Numbered from the stretch's first letter, positions 14,784 through 22,928 are shown. The stretch: 24,705 bases of DNA from an uncultured Prevotella sp. (GCA_900770025.1 CAAGIW010000061.1:1-24705); one strand, 5' to 3'. Notes: generated from the letters alone by a model not told the origin. Numbers and translations are program-made.

Positions 14784-16295
14784 ATGTCAATCACACAGAT
14801 TGTAAGAAACGTATTTACAGGCAGAATGAAGGAATGGGAGCGCTATGCCACCCACGCCGAAGAGATGCAACGGCAGGCATTGCGCTCGCTGTTGCACGAA
14901 GCCAAGGACACAGAATACGGCAGAAAGCACCTCTTTGCCGACTGCCATGACTATGACACCTTTGCCCATCATGTGCCCGTAAACACCTATGAGGAACTGA
15001 AAGAGGACATCGACCGCATGAGACACGGCGAGAAAGACGTGCTGTGGAAGGGCGTGGTGAGATGGTATGCCAAGTCGTCGGGCACCACCAACGACAAGAG
15101 CAAGTTCATACCGGTGAGCGCACAGGGACTGAAAAACCTGCACTATCGCGGCGGACAGGATGCCGTGGCACTGTATCTGCGCAACAATCCCAAGAGCAAA
15201 CTCTTCGATGGCAGAAGCCTGATACTTGGAGGAAGCCACTCACCCAACTACAATGTGGCCAACTCTTTGGTGGGCGACCTCAGCGCGATACTCATCGAGA
15301 ACATCAATCCCTTGGCCAATCTGGTGAGAGTACCCAACAAGCAGACGGCTCTCATCAGCGACTTTGAACTCAAACGCGAGCGCATCGCACAGGAGACACT
15401 GCACAAAAACATCACCAACATCAGCGGAGTGCCCTCATGGATGCTCTCAGTGCTGACCCGCGTGATGGAACTCTCGGGCAAGAAACATTTGGAAGAGGTG
15501 TGGCCCAACATCGAGGTATTCTTCCACGGAGGAGTGGCTTTCACCCCCTATCGCAAGCAGTACAACCAGCTCATCACCTCGCCCAACATGCACTATATGG
15601 AGACCTACAACGCCAGCGAGGGCTTCTTCGGACTGCAAGACGACCCTGCCGACAAGGCCATGACGCTGCTTGCCGACTACGGAGTGTTCTACGAATTTAT
15701 CCCCATGGACGAGTTTGGCACCGCCAATCCCACCGTAGTGCCCCTGTGGGGCGTGGAAAAGGGGCGCAACTATGCCATGGTCATCTCCACCTCGTGCGGA
15801 CTGTGGCGCTACATTTTGGGCGATACCGTGAGCTTCACTAACACCAATCCCTACAAATTCATCATCACCGGCAGAACCAAACACTTTATCAATGCCTTCG
15901 GCGAAGAGCTGATAGTGGACAACGCAGAACAGGGATTGGCCTATGCCTGCCGCGAAACGGGTGCAGAAGTGCTGGAATATACTGCCGCACCCGTGTTCAT
16001 GGACAACAATGCCAAGTGCCGCCACCAGTGGCTCATAGAGTTTTCTACACCGCCGGCCGACCTGCAGCACTTTGCCAACCTGTTGGACCTGCGCCTGCAA
16101 CAGCTCAACAGCGACTACGAGGCCAAACGCTACAAGAACATCACCCTGCAGCATTTGGAGATAGTACAGGCCAGGAAGGGACTCTTTGAGCAGTGGATGA
16201 AGATGCGCGGCAAGCTGGGCGGACAAAACAAAGTGCCCCGACTGAGCAACAGCAGAGAGCACATCGACGTGCTGCTGCAGATGAACAGGGGATAA
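14784..16295 (+). CDS. GH3 auxin-responsive-promoter family protein
   Basis: 503 aa. Plant GH3 enzymes adenylate a carboxylate and join it to an amino acid; bacterial members are of unknown substrate. The ATP-binding motif YAKSSGTTNDKSKFIPVS (about 92-109) is the acyl-adenylate-forming family's motif 1, and the pattern LWRYILGDTVSFTN and ITGRTKHFINAFGEEL fits motif 3 and the hinge. Cytoplasmic. It starts 8 bases after the rnc stop and is clearly in the same operon. Its presence after fatty acid genes makes a fatty-acid or aryl acid substrate possible, but this is inference. Confidence 0.9.
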   Translation: MSITQIVRNVFTGRMKEWERYATHAEEMQRQALRSLLHEAKDTEYGRKHLFADCHDYDTFAHHVPVNTYEELKEDIDRMRHGEKDVLWKGVVRWYAKSSGTTNDKSKFIPVSAQGLKNLHYRGGQDAVALYLRNNPKSKLFDGRSLILGGSHSPNYNVANSLVGDLSAILIENINPLANLVRVPNKQTALISDFELKRERIAQETLHKNITNISGVPSWMLSVLTRVMELSGKKHLEEVWPNIEVFFHGGVAFTPYRKQYNQLITSPNMHYMETYNASEGFFGLQDDPADKAMTLLADYGVFYEFIPMDEFGTANPTVVPLWGVEKGRNYAMVISTSCGLWRYILGDTVSFTNTNPYKFIITGRTKHFINAFGEELIVDNAEQGLAYACRETGAEVLEYTAAPVFMDNNAKCRHQWLIEFSTPPADLQHFANLLDLRLQQLNSDYEAKRYKNITLQHLEIVQARKGLFEQWMKMRGKLGGQNKVPRLSNSREHIDVLLQMNRG

Positions 16296-16307
16296 AACCT
16301 ACCTGCT

Positions 16308-18254
16308 ATGAGGACGAAGAAACATACCGACAGGATGACGGGCGTCATTGCCTTCATGGTGCTGACGCTCGTATCATCGTGTGCCCGTATGGGACAACCC
16401 GACGGCGGATGGTACGACGAAACACCGCCCAAGGTGATACACACCTCTCCACAAGACCGTGCCACAGGGGTGAACAACCGCAAGATAAACATCTATTTCG
16501 ACGAGTTTGTGAAATTAGAGGATGCCGCCAACAAGGTGGTGGTGTCGCCCCCGCAGATGGAAATGCCCGAAATAGCCACCAAAGGCAAGCGCATTGTGGT
16601 GGAACTGAAAGACACTCTGCAGCAGAACACTACCTATACGGTGGACTTCTCTGATGCCATCGTGGACAACAACGAGGGCAATCCCATGGGCAGTTACACC
16701 TATTGTTTCTCCACAGGCACCGAGATTGACACCTTTGAAGTGGCCGGCACCGTGATTGCAGCCGAAAATCTGGAACCAGTGAAGGGCATCCTCGTGGGAC
16801 TGCACAGCGACCTGAGCGACACCGTGTTTGCCAAAAAACCGCTCCGCAGGGTGGCACGTACCGACGGCCGGGGCCGCTTCACCATCAAGGGAGTGGCACC
16901 GGGCTCCTACCGTGTGTATGCCCTCAACGACATGGACGGCGACTATACCTACAGCCAGCGCAGCGAGATGATGGCTTTCAGTCACCGGGTGGTGGTGCCA
17001 TCATGCAAACCCGACATCAGACAAGACACCATCTGGCGCGACACACTGCACATCGACTCCATCGCGCGCGTGCCCTACATCCACTTCCTGCCCGATGATG
17101 TGGTGCTCAGAGCCTTTGTGCCCGAGCAGACAGAACGCTATCTGCTGAAGACCGAACGCACCGACCACCGCAAGATTGGGGTATATTTCACCGGTATGCA
17201 CGACAGTTTGCCCGTGGTCAAGGGACTGAACTTCAACGCTGAAGAGGCCTTCTTTGTGGAAGCATCGCCCAAAAAGGACACGCTGACCTACTGGCTGCGC
17301 GACACCACACTCATCAACCGCGACTCCTTAGAGATGGCATTCTCCTACTATGCCACCGACACCACCGGCGTGCTTGTGCTGAAGACAGACACGCTGACGG
17401 CCATTCCCAAGATGTCGTTTGAAAAGAGAGAGAAGCTGCGACTCAAGGAAGTGGAGAAATGGGAGAAGCAACAGGAAAAGAGAAAGAAGAAAGGAGAACC
17501 CTACGACTCCATCTATCCCGTGGAGAATGTCAAGGTGAAGATGCTGAGCAAACAGGTGATGGACCCCGACAAGAACGTCATATTAGAGATGGAAACACCG
17601 CTCGCCTTCTGCGATACGGCGGCCATCCACCTGAAGGTAAAGGTGGATTCGCTCTTCGACAGCATCCCCTGTCTGTGGCAACAGGTGCCCCTGTTCCCCC
17701 GCAGATACATGCTGCTGGCTGAATGGCGCCCCGACAATACCTATAGTTTGGAGATAGACTCTGCCGCCTTTGTGGACATCTATGGCCACAGTTCCAATCC
17801 CATCAAGCAGAACATCAAGGTGCGCTCGCTCGACGACTACGGCTCGCTCACGGTGAATGTGGGCAAGCCCGACAGCATAGCCGACAGCACTGTCATCGTG
17901 CAACTGCTCACCAACGCCGACAAACCCATCAAGGAGGCAAGGCTCGACGGGGGCAATGCCGACTTCTTCTTCATCATGCCGGGCAAATACTACCTCAGAG
18001 CCATCATCGACACCAACGGAAATGGCAAGTGGGATGCAGGCGACTATTACAGCAATACCGACCCGGAGATGGTGGTGTATGACCCGAGAGAAGTGACCAT
18101 CAAGGCCAAATGGGACACCACACACCAGTGGAACATCAGTGAAAGGCCGCTCGACAGACAGAAACCGGGGGCCATCACCAAGCAGAAAGCCGACAAAGAG
18201 AAGAAGCGCATCAACAAGAATGCACAGCGGCGCGAAGAAATGAACAACAGATAA
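16308..18254 (+). CDS. Lipoprotein with N-terminal Ig-like (Big_5) domain
   Basis: 648 aa. It has a lipoprotein signal: hydrophobic VIAFMVLTLVSSC with lipobox cysteine C25, so it is probably anchored in the outer or inner membrane. PPKVIHTSPQDRATGVNNRKINIYFDEFV is cut here to name a Big_5-type start: PPKVIHTSPQDRATGVNN at about 40-57. From about 143 (VAGTVIAAENLEPVKGILV) a carboxypeptidase-regulatory-like beta domain seems to follow, and TNGNGKWDAG near 575 looks like a calcium-type loop. A charged, lysine-rich segment at about 375-405 separates the halves. Function unknown. It sits 12 bases after the GH3 gene, in the operon. Confidence 0.82.
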   Translation: MRTKKHTDRMTGVIAFMVLTLVSSCARMGQPDGGWYDETPPKVIHTSPQDRATGVNNRKINIYFDEFVKLEDAANKVVVSPPQMEMPEIATKGKRIVVELKDTLQQNTTYTVDFSDAIVDNNEGNPMGSYTYCFSTGTEIDTFEVAGTVIAAENLEPVKGILVGLHSDLSDTVFAKKPLRRVARTDGRGRFTIKGVAPGSYRVYALNDMDGDYTYSQRSEMMAFSHRVVVPSCKPDIRQDTIWRDTLHIDSIARVPYIHFLPDDVVLRAFVPEQTERYLLKTERTDHRKIGVYFTGMHDSLPVVKGLNFNAEEAFFVEASPKKDTLTYWLRDTTLINRDSLEMAFSYYATDTTGVLVLKTDTLTAIPKMSFEKREKLRLKEVEKWEKQQEKRKKKGEPYDSIYPVENVKVKMLSKQVMDPDKNVILEMETPLAFCDTAAIHLKVKVDSLFDSIPCLWQQVPLFPRRYMLLAEWRPDNTYSLEIDSAAFVDIYGHSSNPIKQNIKVRSLDDYGSLTVNVGKPDSIADSTVIVQLLTNADKPIKEARLDGGNADFFFIMPGKYYLRAIIDTNGNGKWDAGDYYSNTDPEMVVYDPREVTIKAKWDTTHQWNISERPLDRQKPGAITKQKADKEKKRINKNAQRREEMNNR

Positions 18255-18277
18255 CCCACCCCAAAAACTGTACCGAT

Positions 18278-19084
18278 ATGAAAAAGATTATCCTGTTTCT
18301 CCTGTTTATATGCAGCACACCGGCCATAGCTCAGCAGTGTGGCATCAAGAACACGGCATTCAAGTCAGGAGAGTTCCTCTACTACGACCTGTATTTCAAC
18401 TGGAAGTTTATATGGCTCAAGGTGGGCACTGCCTCCATGAGCACCATCGAGTCGGTGTTTGACGGCCAAAAAGCCTACCGCACCAGTCTGATAACCCGCG
18501 GCAACAACAAGTTGGACAAGGTGTTTACCATGCGCGACACGCTGCTCTCCTACTGCAGCAAGGACATCACACCGCTCTATTTCAGAAAGGGTGCGCTGGA
18601 GGGCCACAGATATTACGTGGACGAAATATGGTACTCCTACCCCAACAACGAGTGCCATCTGAGACAGCATCGCATAGAAGACGACGGCACACACGGATGG
18701 AAGGAATCCAAATATAACAAGTGCATCTACGACATGATGAGCATCTTCCTGCGCTCACGCAACTTGGATGCCTCGCAGTTCAAGAAAGGACAAAAGTTGC
18801 CTATGCCCATCAGCGATGCCCGCCACCTCACTGAATCGTGGCTCACCTATCAGGGCAAGGAGAACTTCAAGATAGAAGGCAGCAACGAGAAGTTCCGCTG
18901 TCTGGTGTTCTCTTTCTATGAGAAGGAAGACGGCAAGAACCACGAACTGATACGTTTCTACATCACCGACGACAAGAACCACATCCCCGTGCGCTTAGAC
19001 ATGTTTCTGAGCTTCGGTTCTGCCAAGGCTTTCCTCAAGGGCTACCGAGGCGTGCGCAACGAGATGAGCGCAAAGCTGAAGTAG
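18278..19084 (+). CDS. DUF3108 domain protein, exported
   Basis: 268 aa with a clear signal peptide (KKIILFLLFICSTPAIA, cleavage before QQCG), so periplasmic or outer-membrane associated. The body matches DUF3108: GEFLYYDLYFNWKFIWLKVGTASM near the start gives GEFLYYDLYFNWKFIW at about 31-46, and later VDEIWYSYPNN and HIPVRLDMFLSFGSAKA. No catalytic motif is recognised. It follows the lipoprotein gene by 23 bases and is the last gene of the acpP operon. A link to outer-membrane or cell-envelope biogenesis is plausible from location only. Confidence 0.88.
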   Translation: MKKIILFLLFICSTPAIAQQCGIKNTAFKSGEFLYYDLYFNWKFIWLKVGTASMSTIESVFDGQKAYRTSLITRGNNKLDKVFTMRDTLLSYCSKDITPLYFRKGALEGHRYYVDEIWYSYPNNECHLRQHRIEDDGTHGWKESKYNKCIYDMMSIFLRSRNLDASQFKKGQKLPMPISDARHLTESWLTYQGKENFKIEGSNEKFRCLVFSFYEKEDGKNHELIRFYITDDKNHIPVRLDMFLSFGSAKAFLKGYRGVRNEMSAKLK

Positions 19085-19141
19085 GCTGCGCCCTGTGCAT
19101 TTGCCGCACTCCGCATTTGCATATCCACAACGGTCGTTATA

Positions 19142-19258
19142 TCAGGAAACGGCCCCGTTGCGGGCCGCGATTTCGTGCGCATCCTGCCCGCAGATATCAG
19201 AAAGTACGGCCGCCAAGGCGGTCAGCAGCACCATCTTTGCCAATGCTTCTTTCGTCAT
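19142..19258 (-). CDS. Possible small ORF downstream of tRNA-Leu
   Basis: 38 aa, MTKEALAKMVLLTALAAVLS followed by a polar end. It has a weakly hydrophobic N-terminus. A terminator-like hairpin separates it from the tRNA, there is no promoter box, and it sits in an otherwise empty 295-base gap after DUF3108. It may be spurious or a remnant. A GC-rich hairpin CGGCCC/GGGCCG (19150-19167) lies in its 3' part. Confidence 0.15.
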   Translation of the reverse strand: MTKEALAKMVLLTALAAVLSDICGQDAHEIAARNGAVS

Positions 19259-19321
19259 GTGATTCTGTATCTTTCTTTCGTGCCCCTTCTGCATTCGGCT
19301 CCTGCGCAAAGGAAACGGCCC

Positions 19322-19363
19322 TGCAAACAAAAATCCTCTGCAAATAACCATTCGCAGAGGATT
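19322..19363 (-). terminator. Intrinsic terminator of tRNA-Leu
   Basis: On the minus strand AATCCTCTGC (19363-19354) pairs with GCAGAGGATT (19341-19332), a 10-bp stem with a 12-base loop, followed by TTTGTTTGCAG. It lies 17 bases after the tRNA 3' end. Confidence 0.75.
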
Positions 19364-19379
19364 GCTTTCAAGCCTTTTG

Positions 19380-19461
19380 TACCCAGACCCGGGGTCGAAC
19401 CGGGATGGGTTGCCCCACTGGTGTTTGAGACCAGCGCGTCTACCGATTCCGCCATCTGGGC
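19380..19461 (-). tRNA. tRNA-Leu(CAA)
   Basis: About 82 bases. The acceptor GCCCAGA pairs with TCTGGGT (one G-U at the first pair) and A is the discriminator. The anticodon arm CTGGT-CTCAAAC-ACCAG gives anticodon CAA, reading UUG. A long variable arm (TGGGGCAACCCA) confirms a class II tRNA, and the T arm is CCCGG-TTCGACC-CCGGG. The CCA end is not encoded. It decodes leucine. A good promoter lies 14 bases upstream and a hairpin terminator downstream. Confidence 0.97.
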
Positions 19462-19474
19462 TTAAATGCGGATG

Positions 19475-19505
19475 CAAAGATAAGCAATAAATCTGAATTG
19501 GCAAA
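19475..19505 (-). promoter_or_regulatory. Promoter of tRNA-Leu
   Basis: On the minus strand TTTG (19505-19502), 19 bases, then TATCTTTG (19482-19475). Both boxes match the Bacteroidetes consensus exactly and the spacing is ideal. The tRNA begins at 19461. Confidence 0.85.
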
Positions 19506-19553
19506 CATTTCTTATAAAAAAACTGAAAAAAGGGGATTCAAATACTGCGTTTC

Positions 19554-19584
19554 TTGCGCCTTTGACAAAAAAAAGGTAACTTAG
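19554..19584 (+). promoter_or_regulatory. Probable promoter of manC
   Basis: TTG (19554-19556), 20 bases, then TAACTTAG (19577-19584), one base off TAnnTTTG. It gives a leader of about 40 bases before the manC ATG. Confidence 0.5.
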
Positions 19585-19633
19585 CATTGAATAAAACACA
19601 ACATCCAAAGATAACTAACTTAACCCATATTTC

Positions 19634-20728
19634 ATGGATTCCTTCAACAAGAATAACTATTGCGTGATACTCGCCGGGGGCAAGGGAAGAAGACTTTGGC
19701 CCTATAGCCGCGAGGAATACCCCAAGCAGTTTATCGACTTCTTCGGCACCGGACACACCCAACTGCAATCCACGTTCGACAGATTCGCACGACTGCTGCC
19801 CTTAGACAACATTCTGGTGTGCACCAACAGGGAGTATGCCGACATGGTGAGACAGCAACTGCCCAACCTGCCCAAGAACAACCTGCTGGCCGAACCGATA
19901 GGCCGAAACACGGCTCCCTCGGTGGCTTGGGCCCACAGCAGGGTGCGCAGGGAGAACACTGATGCCAATATCATCGTGGTGCCGTCAGACCAGTTGGTGC
20001 TCAACGAGGACGCCTTTGCCCGCTGTGTGCTTGAAGCATTCGAGTTTGTGGCACACCACGACCTGGTGCTTTCGCTCGGAGTGAAACCCACCCGCTGCGA
20101 ACCTGGCTACGGATACATACAGATGGGCGACGAGAGCGACACCAAGGGAGTGTATAAGGTGCAGTCGTTTACCGAAAAACCCGACCGCGAGTTTGCCCAA
20201 CTGTTTATGGACAGCGGCGAGTTTCTGTGGAACAGCGGCATCTTTGTGGCCAACTTCCGCCACCTGAACAAGCGCTTGGACCTGGTGTTGCCGGTGGTGC
20301 TGCGCAAACTGATACAAGAGAAGCCCAACTATACGCTGGAAGATGAACTGGCCTTTGTGGAAGAAAACTATCCCATCTATCCCAACCTGTCGATAGACTA
20401 TGCCTTGTTGGAACACAACGAGGAGGTGCATGTGATGGAATGTGAGTTCGGATGGGCCGACTTGGGCACATGGCACAGCATCTATGAGAGCTGTCAGAAG
20501 GACGAAGAGAACAATGTGGTGGTACACTCTGACGTGATGCTGGAAAACTGTCACGACAATGTCATCAAGCTGCCCAAGGGCAAGCTGGCGGTCATCAACG
20601 GTTTGGACGGCTATATCGTTGCCGAACGCGACAACGTGTTGCTCATCTGTCCCAAGAGCGACTCCTCATCCTTGGTGCGCAAATACGCCAACCAAGTGCA
20701 GATAAAGTTCGGAAAAGAATTTGTGTAA
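19634..20728 (+). CDS. manC: Mannose-1-phosphate guanylyltransferase
   Basis: 364 aa. It makes GDP-mannose from mannose-1-phosphate and GTP, the precursor for mannose, fucose and related surface sugars. The pyrophosphorylase signature ILAGGKGRRLWPYSREEYPK is at the N-terminus (about 12-31), with VPSDQLV (about 117), FTEKPD and WNSGIF later. It is the short form without a fused phosphomannose isomerase domain. Cytoplasmic. It stands alone; its product could feed the glycosyltransferases in the left half, including the GT11-like fusion if that enzyme uses GDP-fucose. Confidence 0.96.
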   Translation: MDSFNKNNYCVILAGGKGRRLWPYSREEYPKQFIDFFGTGHTQLQSTFDRFARLLPLDNILVCTNREYADMVRQQLPNLPKNNLLAEPIGRNTAPSVAWAHSRVRRENTDANIIVVPSDQLVLNEDAFARCVLEAFEFVAHHDLVLSLGVKPTRCEPGYGYIQMGDESDTKGVYKVQSFTEKPDREFAQLFMDSGEFLWNSGIFVANFRHLNKRLDLVLPVVLRKLIQEKPNYTLEDELAFVEENYPIYPNLSIDYALLEHNEEVHVMECEFGWADLGTWHSIYESCQKDEENNVVVHSDVMLENCHDNVIKLPKGKLAVINGLDGYIVAERDNVLLICPKSDSSSLVRKYANQVQIKFGKEFV

Positions 20729-20761
20729 ATGACAAATTATGAGTTACGAATTTTGAATTAC

Positions 20762-20898
20762 GAATTACGAATTACGAGTTTTGAATGATGAACCAGGATT
20801 CACAGGTGAACGTTGGGGCTGGATAAGCTTCCAGATGGGCATCCAAATTGCCTGAAATAATTCAAAACTCATCACTCAAAACTCGTAATTCGTAACTC
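20762..20898 (-). repeat. 31-bp inverted repeat between manC and HIT genes
   Basis: 20762-20792 is the inverse of 20868-20898 with three differences and a 75-base loop. All differences would be A-C in plus-strand RNA but U-G in minus-strand RNA, so the 31-bp stem is complete in the HIT-gene transcript. It overlaps the HIT stop codon and may be the transcription end for these convergent genes. Confidence 0.65.
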
Positions 20899-21286
20899 AA
20901 AACTCCCTTCTAATTTTCTCTGCTATCTCCTCAAACTGCTGCGGAGTGAGTGAGAGTTTTTGCTTCCTGAAGTCCACATCTGCCTCGCTGTTCATGGGAA
21001 TAAGGTGGATGTGTGCATGGGGCACCTCCAATCCGAGCACCACCTGCGCCACCTTTTTGCATGGAAAGGCCTTCTTGATGGCGGCAGCCACACGCTTGGC
21101 AAAGAGCTGATATTCGGCCAGTTCCTCATCCTCCAAATCAAAGAAATAGTCCACCTCACGGCGAGGGATGACCAATGTGTGCCCCTCTGCCAGGGGGTTG
21201 ATGTCGAGAAAGGCATAAAACTTGTCGCTCTCGGCACACTTGTAGCTGGGTATTTCGCCAGCGGCAATTCTTGAAAAGATGTCCAT
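20897..21286 (-). CDS. HIT family hydrolase
   Basis: 129 aa. The histidine-triad motif HAHIHLIPM supplies the catalytic histidines for hydrolysis of nucleoside phosphoramidates or dinucleoside polyphosphates. MDIFSRIAAGEIPSYK is the typical HIT start; it is taken at 21286, and an upstream in-frame ATG at 21334 adds a non-conserved tail overlapping the intergenic hairpin. Cytoplasmic; exact substrate unknown. It follows greA by 88 bases, a gene pair often seen in Bacteroidetes, and probably shares the greA promoter. The last codons lie in the intergenic inverted repeat. Confidence 0.93.
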   Translation of the reverse strand: MDIFSRIAAGEIPSYKCAESDKFYAFLDINPLAEGHTLVIPRREVDYFFDLEDEELAEYQLFAKRVAAAIKKAFPCKKVAQVVLGLEVPHAHIHLIPMNSEADVDFRKQKLSLTPQQFEEIAEKIRREF

Positions 21287-21311
21287 GTTCGTAATTCCTT
21301 TTAAAAGTTTT

Positions 21312-21337
21312 CGGGTGGGTTCTTGCGTTCCCACCCG
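21312..21337 (-). terminator. Hairpin between greA and HIT genes
   Basis: CGGGTGGG and CCCACCCG (21330-21337 with 21312-21319) form a strong 8-bp stem with a 10-base loop on either strand. On the minus strand AAAACTTTT follows, so termination would be partial at best. Confidence 0.4.
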
Positions 21338-21374
21338 TGTATTTATATATTAAATGTACGCGCGCGAGTGGCGT

Positions 21375-21842
21375 TTAGGCCAGCGAAATCTTGTCGATGC
21401 GCAGCTTGATGGTGCCACGCGGGATGGTTATCTCGGCCTCGTCGCCCACCTTCTTGCCCAGCAGTCCCTGTGCAATGGGGGTCTTGATAGATATTTTCCC
21501 CGCCCGCAGGTCAGCCTCATTCTCGCTCACTATGGTGTAGGTCATCTTGCTCTTGGTGGTCAGGTTGGTCATCTCCACCTTGGAGAGAATCTGCACGCAG
21601 TCGTTCGACAGGCGCGACACATCGATAATCTTGGCATTCTGTATGGCCAGCTTCATCTGGTTGATCTTGTCTTCAAGGTGTGCCTGAGCCTCTTTGGCGG
21701 CGTCATACTCCGAATTTTCACTCAAGTCACCCTTGTCGCGGGCCTCAGCAATGGCGGCCGATGCCTTTGGGCGCTCCACGCTTTCCAAGCGTTGCAGTTC
21801 GGCTACCATCTTATCGTAGCCCTCTTGTGACATGTAAGCCAT
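21375..21842 (-). CDS. greA: Transcription elongation factor GreA
   Basis: 155 aa, the normal length. The N-terminal coiled coil carries DLSENSEYDAAKEAQ, whose tip acidic residues sit in the RNA polymerase secondary channel. The C-terminal globular FKBP-like domain (about 80-155) includes NEADLRAGKISIKTPIAQGLLG and KKVGDEAEI. It stimulates transcript cleavage in backtracked RNA polymerase. The ATG at 21842 begins MAYMSQEGYDKM. It has a leader of about 130 bases with alternative hairpins and a good promoter. It is followed by the HIT gene. Confidence 0.97.
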   Translation of the reverse strand: MAYMSQEGYDKMVAELQRLESVERPKASAAIAEARDKGDLSENSEYDAAKEAQAHLEDKINQMKLAIQNAKIIDVSRLSNDCVQILSKVEMTNLTTKSKMTYTIVSENEADLRAGKISIKTPIAQGLLGKKVGDEAEITIPRGTIKLRIDKISLA

Positions 21843-21880
21843 ATAAAAATCGTATTTTTAGTGTTAGTTAATCGTGTTTC

Positions 21881-21936
21881 TCGGGGTTTTCTTCGGCATC
21901 AAAAAATAAAGAACCCCGACATTCACTCCGTGTCGG
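21881..21936 (-). promoter_or_regulatory. Alternative hairpins in the greA leader
   Basis: On the minus strand CCGACA/TGTCGG (21936-21931 with 21921-21916) forms a hairpin followed by GGTTCTTTATTTTTT, a terminator shape. The overlapping TCGGGGTT/AACCCCGA (21919-21912 with 21888-21881) forms a second hairpin that uses part of the first. The two exclude each other, as in an attenuator. Confidence 0.5.
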
Positions 21937-21977
21937 AATCCTCTGCTGTTGTGCCTATACCTCTTGTCTTATATGGG

Positions 21978-22007
21978 CAAAGATAAGCATTATTTCTGAA
22001 TGTGCAA
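21978..22007 (-). promoter_or_regulatory. Promoter of greA
   Basis: On the minus strand TTG (22007-22005), 19 bases, then TATCTTTG (21985-21978), an exact TAnnTTTG. Start of transcription would be near 21971. Confidence 0.7.
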
Positions 22008-22327
22008 TACCCTAAGATGGTTATTTACATTTATTTAAGAAATAAGGAAATAATTGGGTGGTTTTGGGTGACGCATTGATGAAGTCAGGGAGGGGCAGTG
22101 CAAAGTAAACAACTGCTACCCTGCAACTTTTTAGTAGTCAGATTAGCGTTTTACCTCCTACTCGATTATTTGTCTTTCCGTTTACAATGGAGCCTGAAAT
22201 GGAACAGCGGTTTGGTTGGCAGGGCCATGTTCCTTGCCGCAAAGGGTGGGGAATGGGCATCCCATTCTGATGATCTTGCACTCTGAAGGAAGCAGTTTCA
22301 GTTTGTTTTTCCCAAGAGAAACTGTTA

Positions 22328-22371
22328 GTTTCCCGTGCAGAATGCATTTGTTTCCCGTGCAGAATGCGCAC
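22328..22371 (+). repeat. 22-bp direct repeat, two copies
   Basis: Two adjacent 22-base units (22328-22349, 22350-22371) share GTTTCCCGTGCAGAATGC. A weaker relative precedes them (from 22305). The period equals that of the arrays at 7732 and 24569. Confidence 0.75.
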
Positions 22372-22496
22372 TGCTTTGGGCAGATAGGTCCTGTATTTCC
22401 ATAGGGAGCACCTTCACAAAAACTCTCTCTTCCTGACAGAGAGGGGGCTTTTAATTCCCCTTGGGGAGGTCGGGCGGTGGCTTTAATTCTTTAATT

Positions 22497-22522
22497 CCCG
22501 ACCTTCCCTTTGGGAGGTCGGG
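22497..22522 (+). repeat. GC-rich hairpin, sister of 8435-8459
   Basis: CCCGACC (22497-22503) pairs with GGTCGGG (22516-22522) and TCCC with GGGA inside, TTT loop. Eight T follow after 8 bases (22531-22538). The preceding TTTAATTCTTTAATTCCCGACC is shared in part with 8415-8440. No plus-strand gene ends here. Confidence 0.55.
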
Positions 22523-22608
22523 AAAGTGGCTTTTTTTTAATGCGATTACCAAGTTTATGGGTTCGGTTCAAACGCCCTCCCCATAACAAACATACTATTA
22601 AAAGGGGG

Positions 22609-22756
22609 GGGGTGGTTTCAACTCACCCCCTTAGGAATGCGTACTAAAAGTGAGATTGAGATTCTGAATGGTCAAAGTGCAATAGATATAGATGGTGTGT
22701 GTGAAACCACCCCATCACACGAAACTTTGCACAACTATTCTTTGAGGTAAGGGGGT
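22609..22756. repeat. Interleaved inverted repeats upstream of the AbiE pair
   Basis: GGGGTGGTTTCA (22609-22620) is inverted at 22702-22713, 12 of 12. ACCCCCTTA (22625-22633) is inverted at 22748-22756, 9 of 9. The arms alternate, so in RNA they would form a pseudoknot-like arrangement. They lie before the predicted promoter of the AbiE genes. Confidence 0.5.
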
Positions 22757-22903
22757 ACGGTTGAATCGACACCCTTAGAGAAGAGTATTTCTCTGAATTG
22801 CTGCAATGAAGTTTTTTGTTGTTGATTAAGCATCAAAATCAATGTTGTCAAATATCCAAGCAAATAATTTCTGCAAGCCGCACAATATACCACAAAAAAG
22901 CAC

Positions 22904-22911
22904 TAACTTTG
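22904..22911 (+). promoter_or_regulatory. Promoter -7 box of the AbiE operon
   Basis: TAACTTTG matches TAnnTTTG exactly, 17 bases before the ATG at 22929. It favours that start over an ATG at 22842, which lies upstream of the box. The -33 box is not clear. Confidence 0.6.
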
Positions 22912-22928
22912 TGGCAAAATATATAACT

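Larger units (their letters stand above)
22008..22903. other. Non-coding, repeat-rich stretch before the AbiE genes
   Basis: About 0.9 kb with only short, unconvincing frames. It contains a 7-bp hairpin GAATGGG/CCCATTC (22251-22267), a 22-bp direct repeat (22328-22371), a CTCTCT/AGAGAG hairpin (22423-22443), a GC-rich hairpin (22497-22522), 9 G in a row (22604-22612) and interleaved inverted repeats (22609-22756). Confidence 0.6.

Noticed and set aside
22098..22404. Short frames on both strands in the gap before the AbiE genes
   Set aside because: They are 62-77 codons, overlap one another and the 22-bp repeat, and have no promoter box or recognisable domain.
22842..22928. Earlier start for the AbiEi-like gene
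   Set aside because: The only good promoter box (22904-22911) lies inside this stretch, and the added residues have no likeness to the family.
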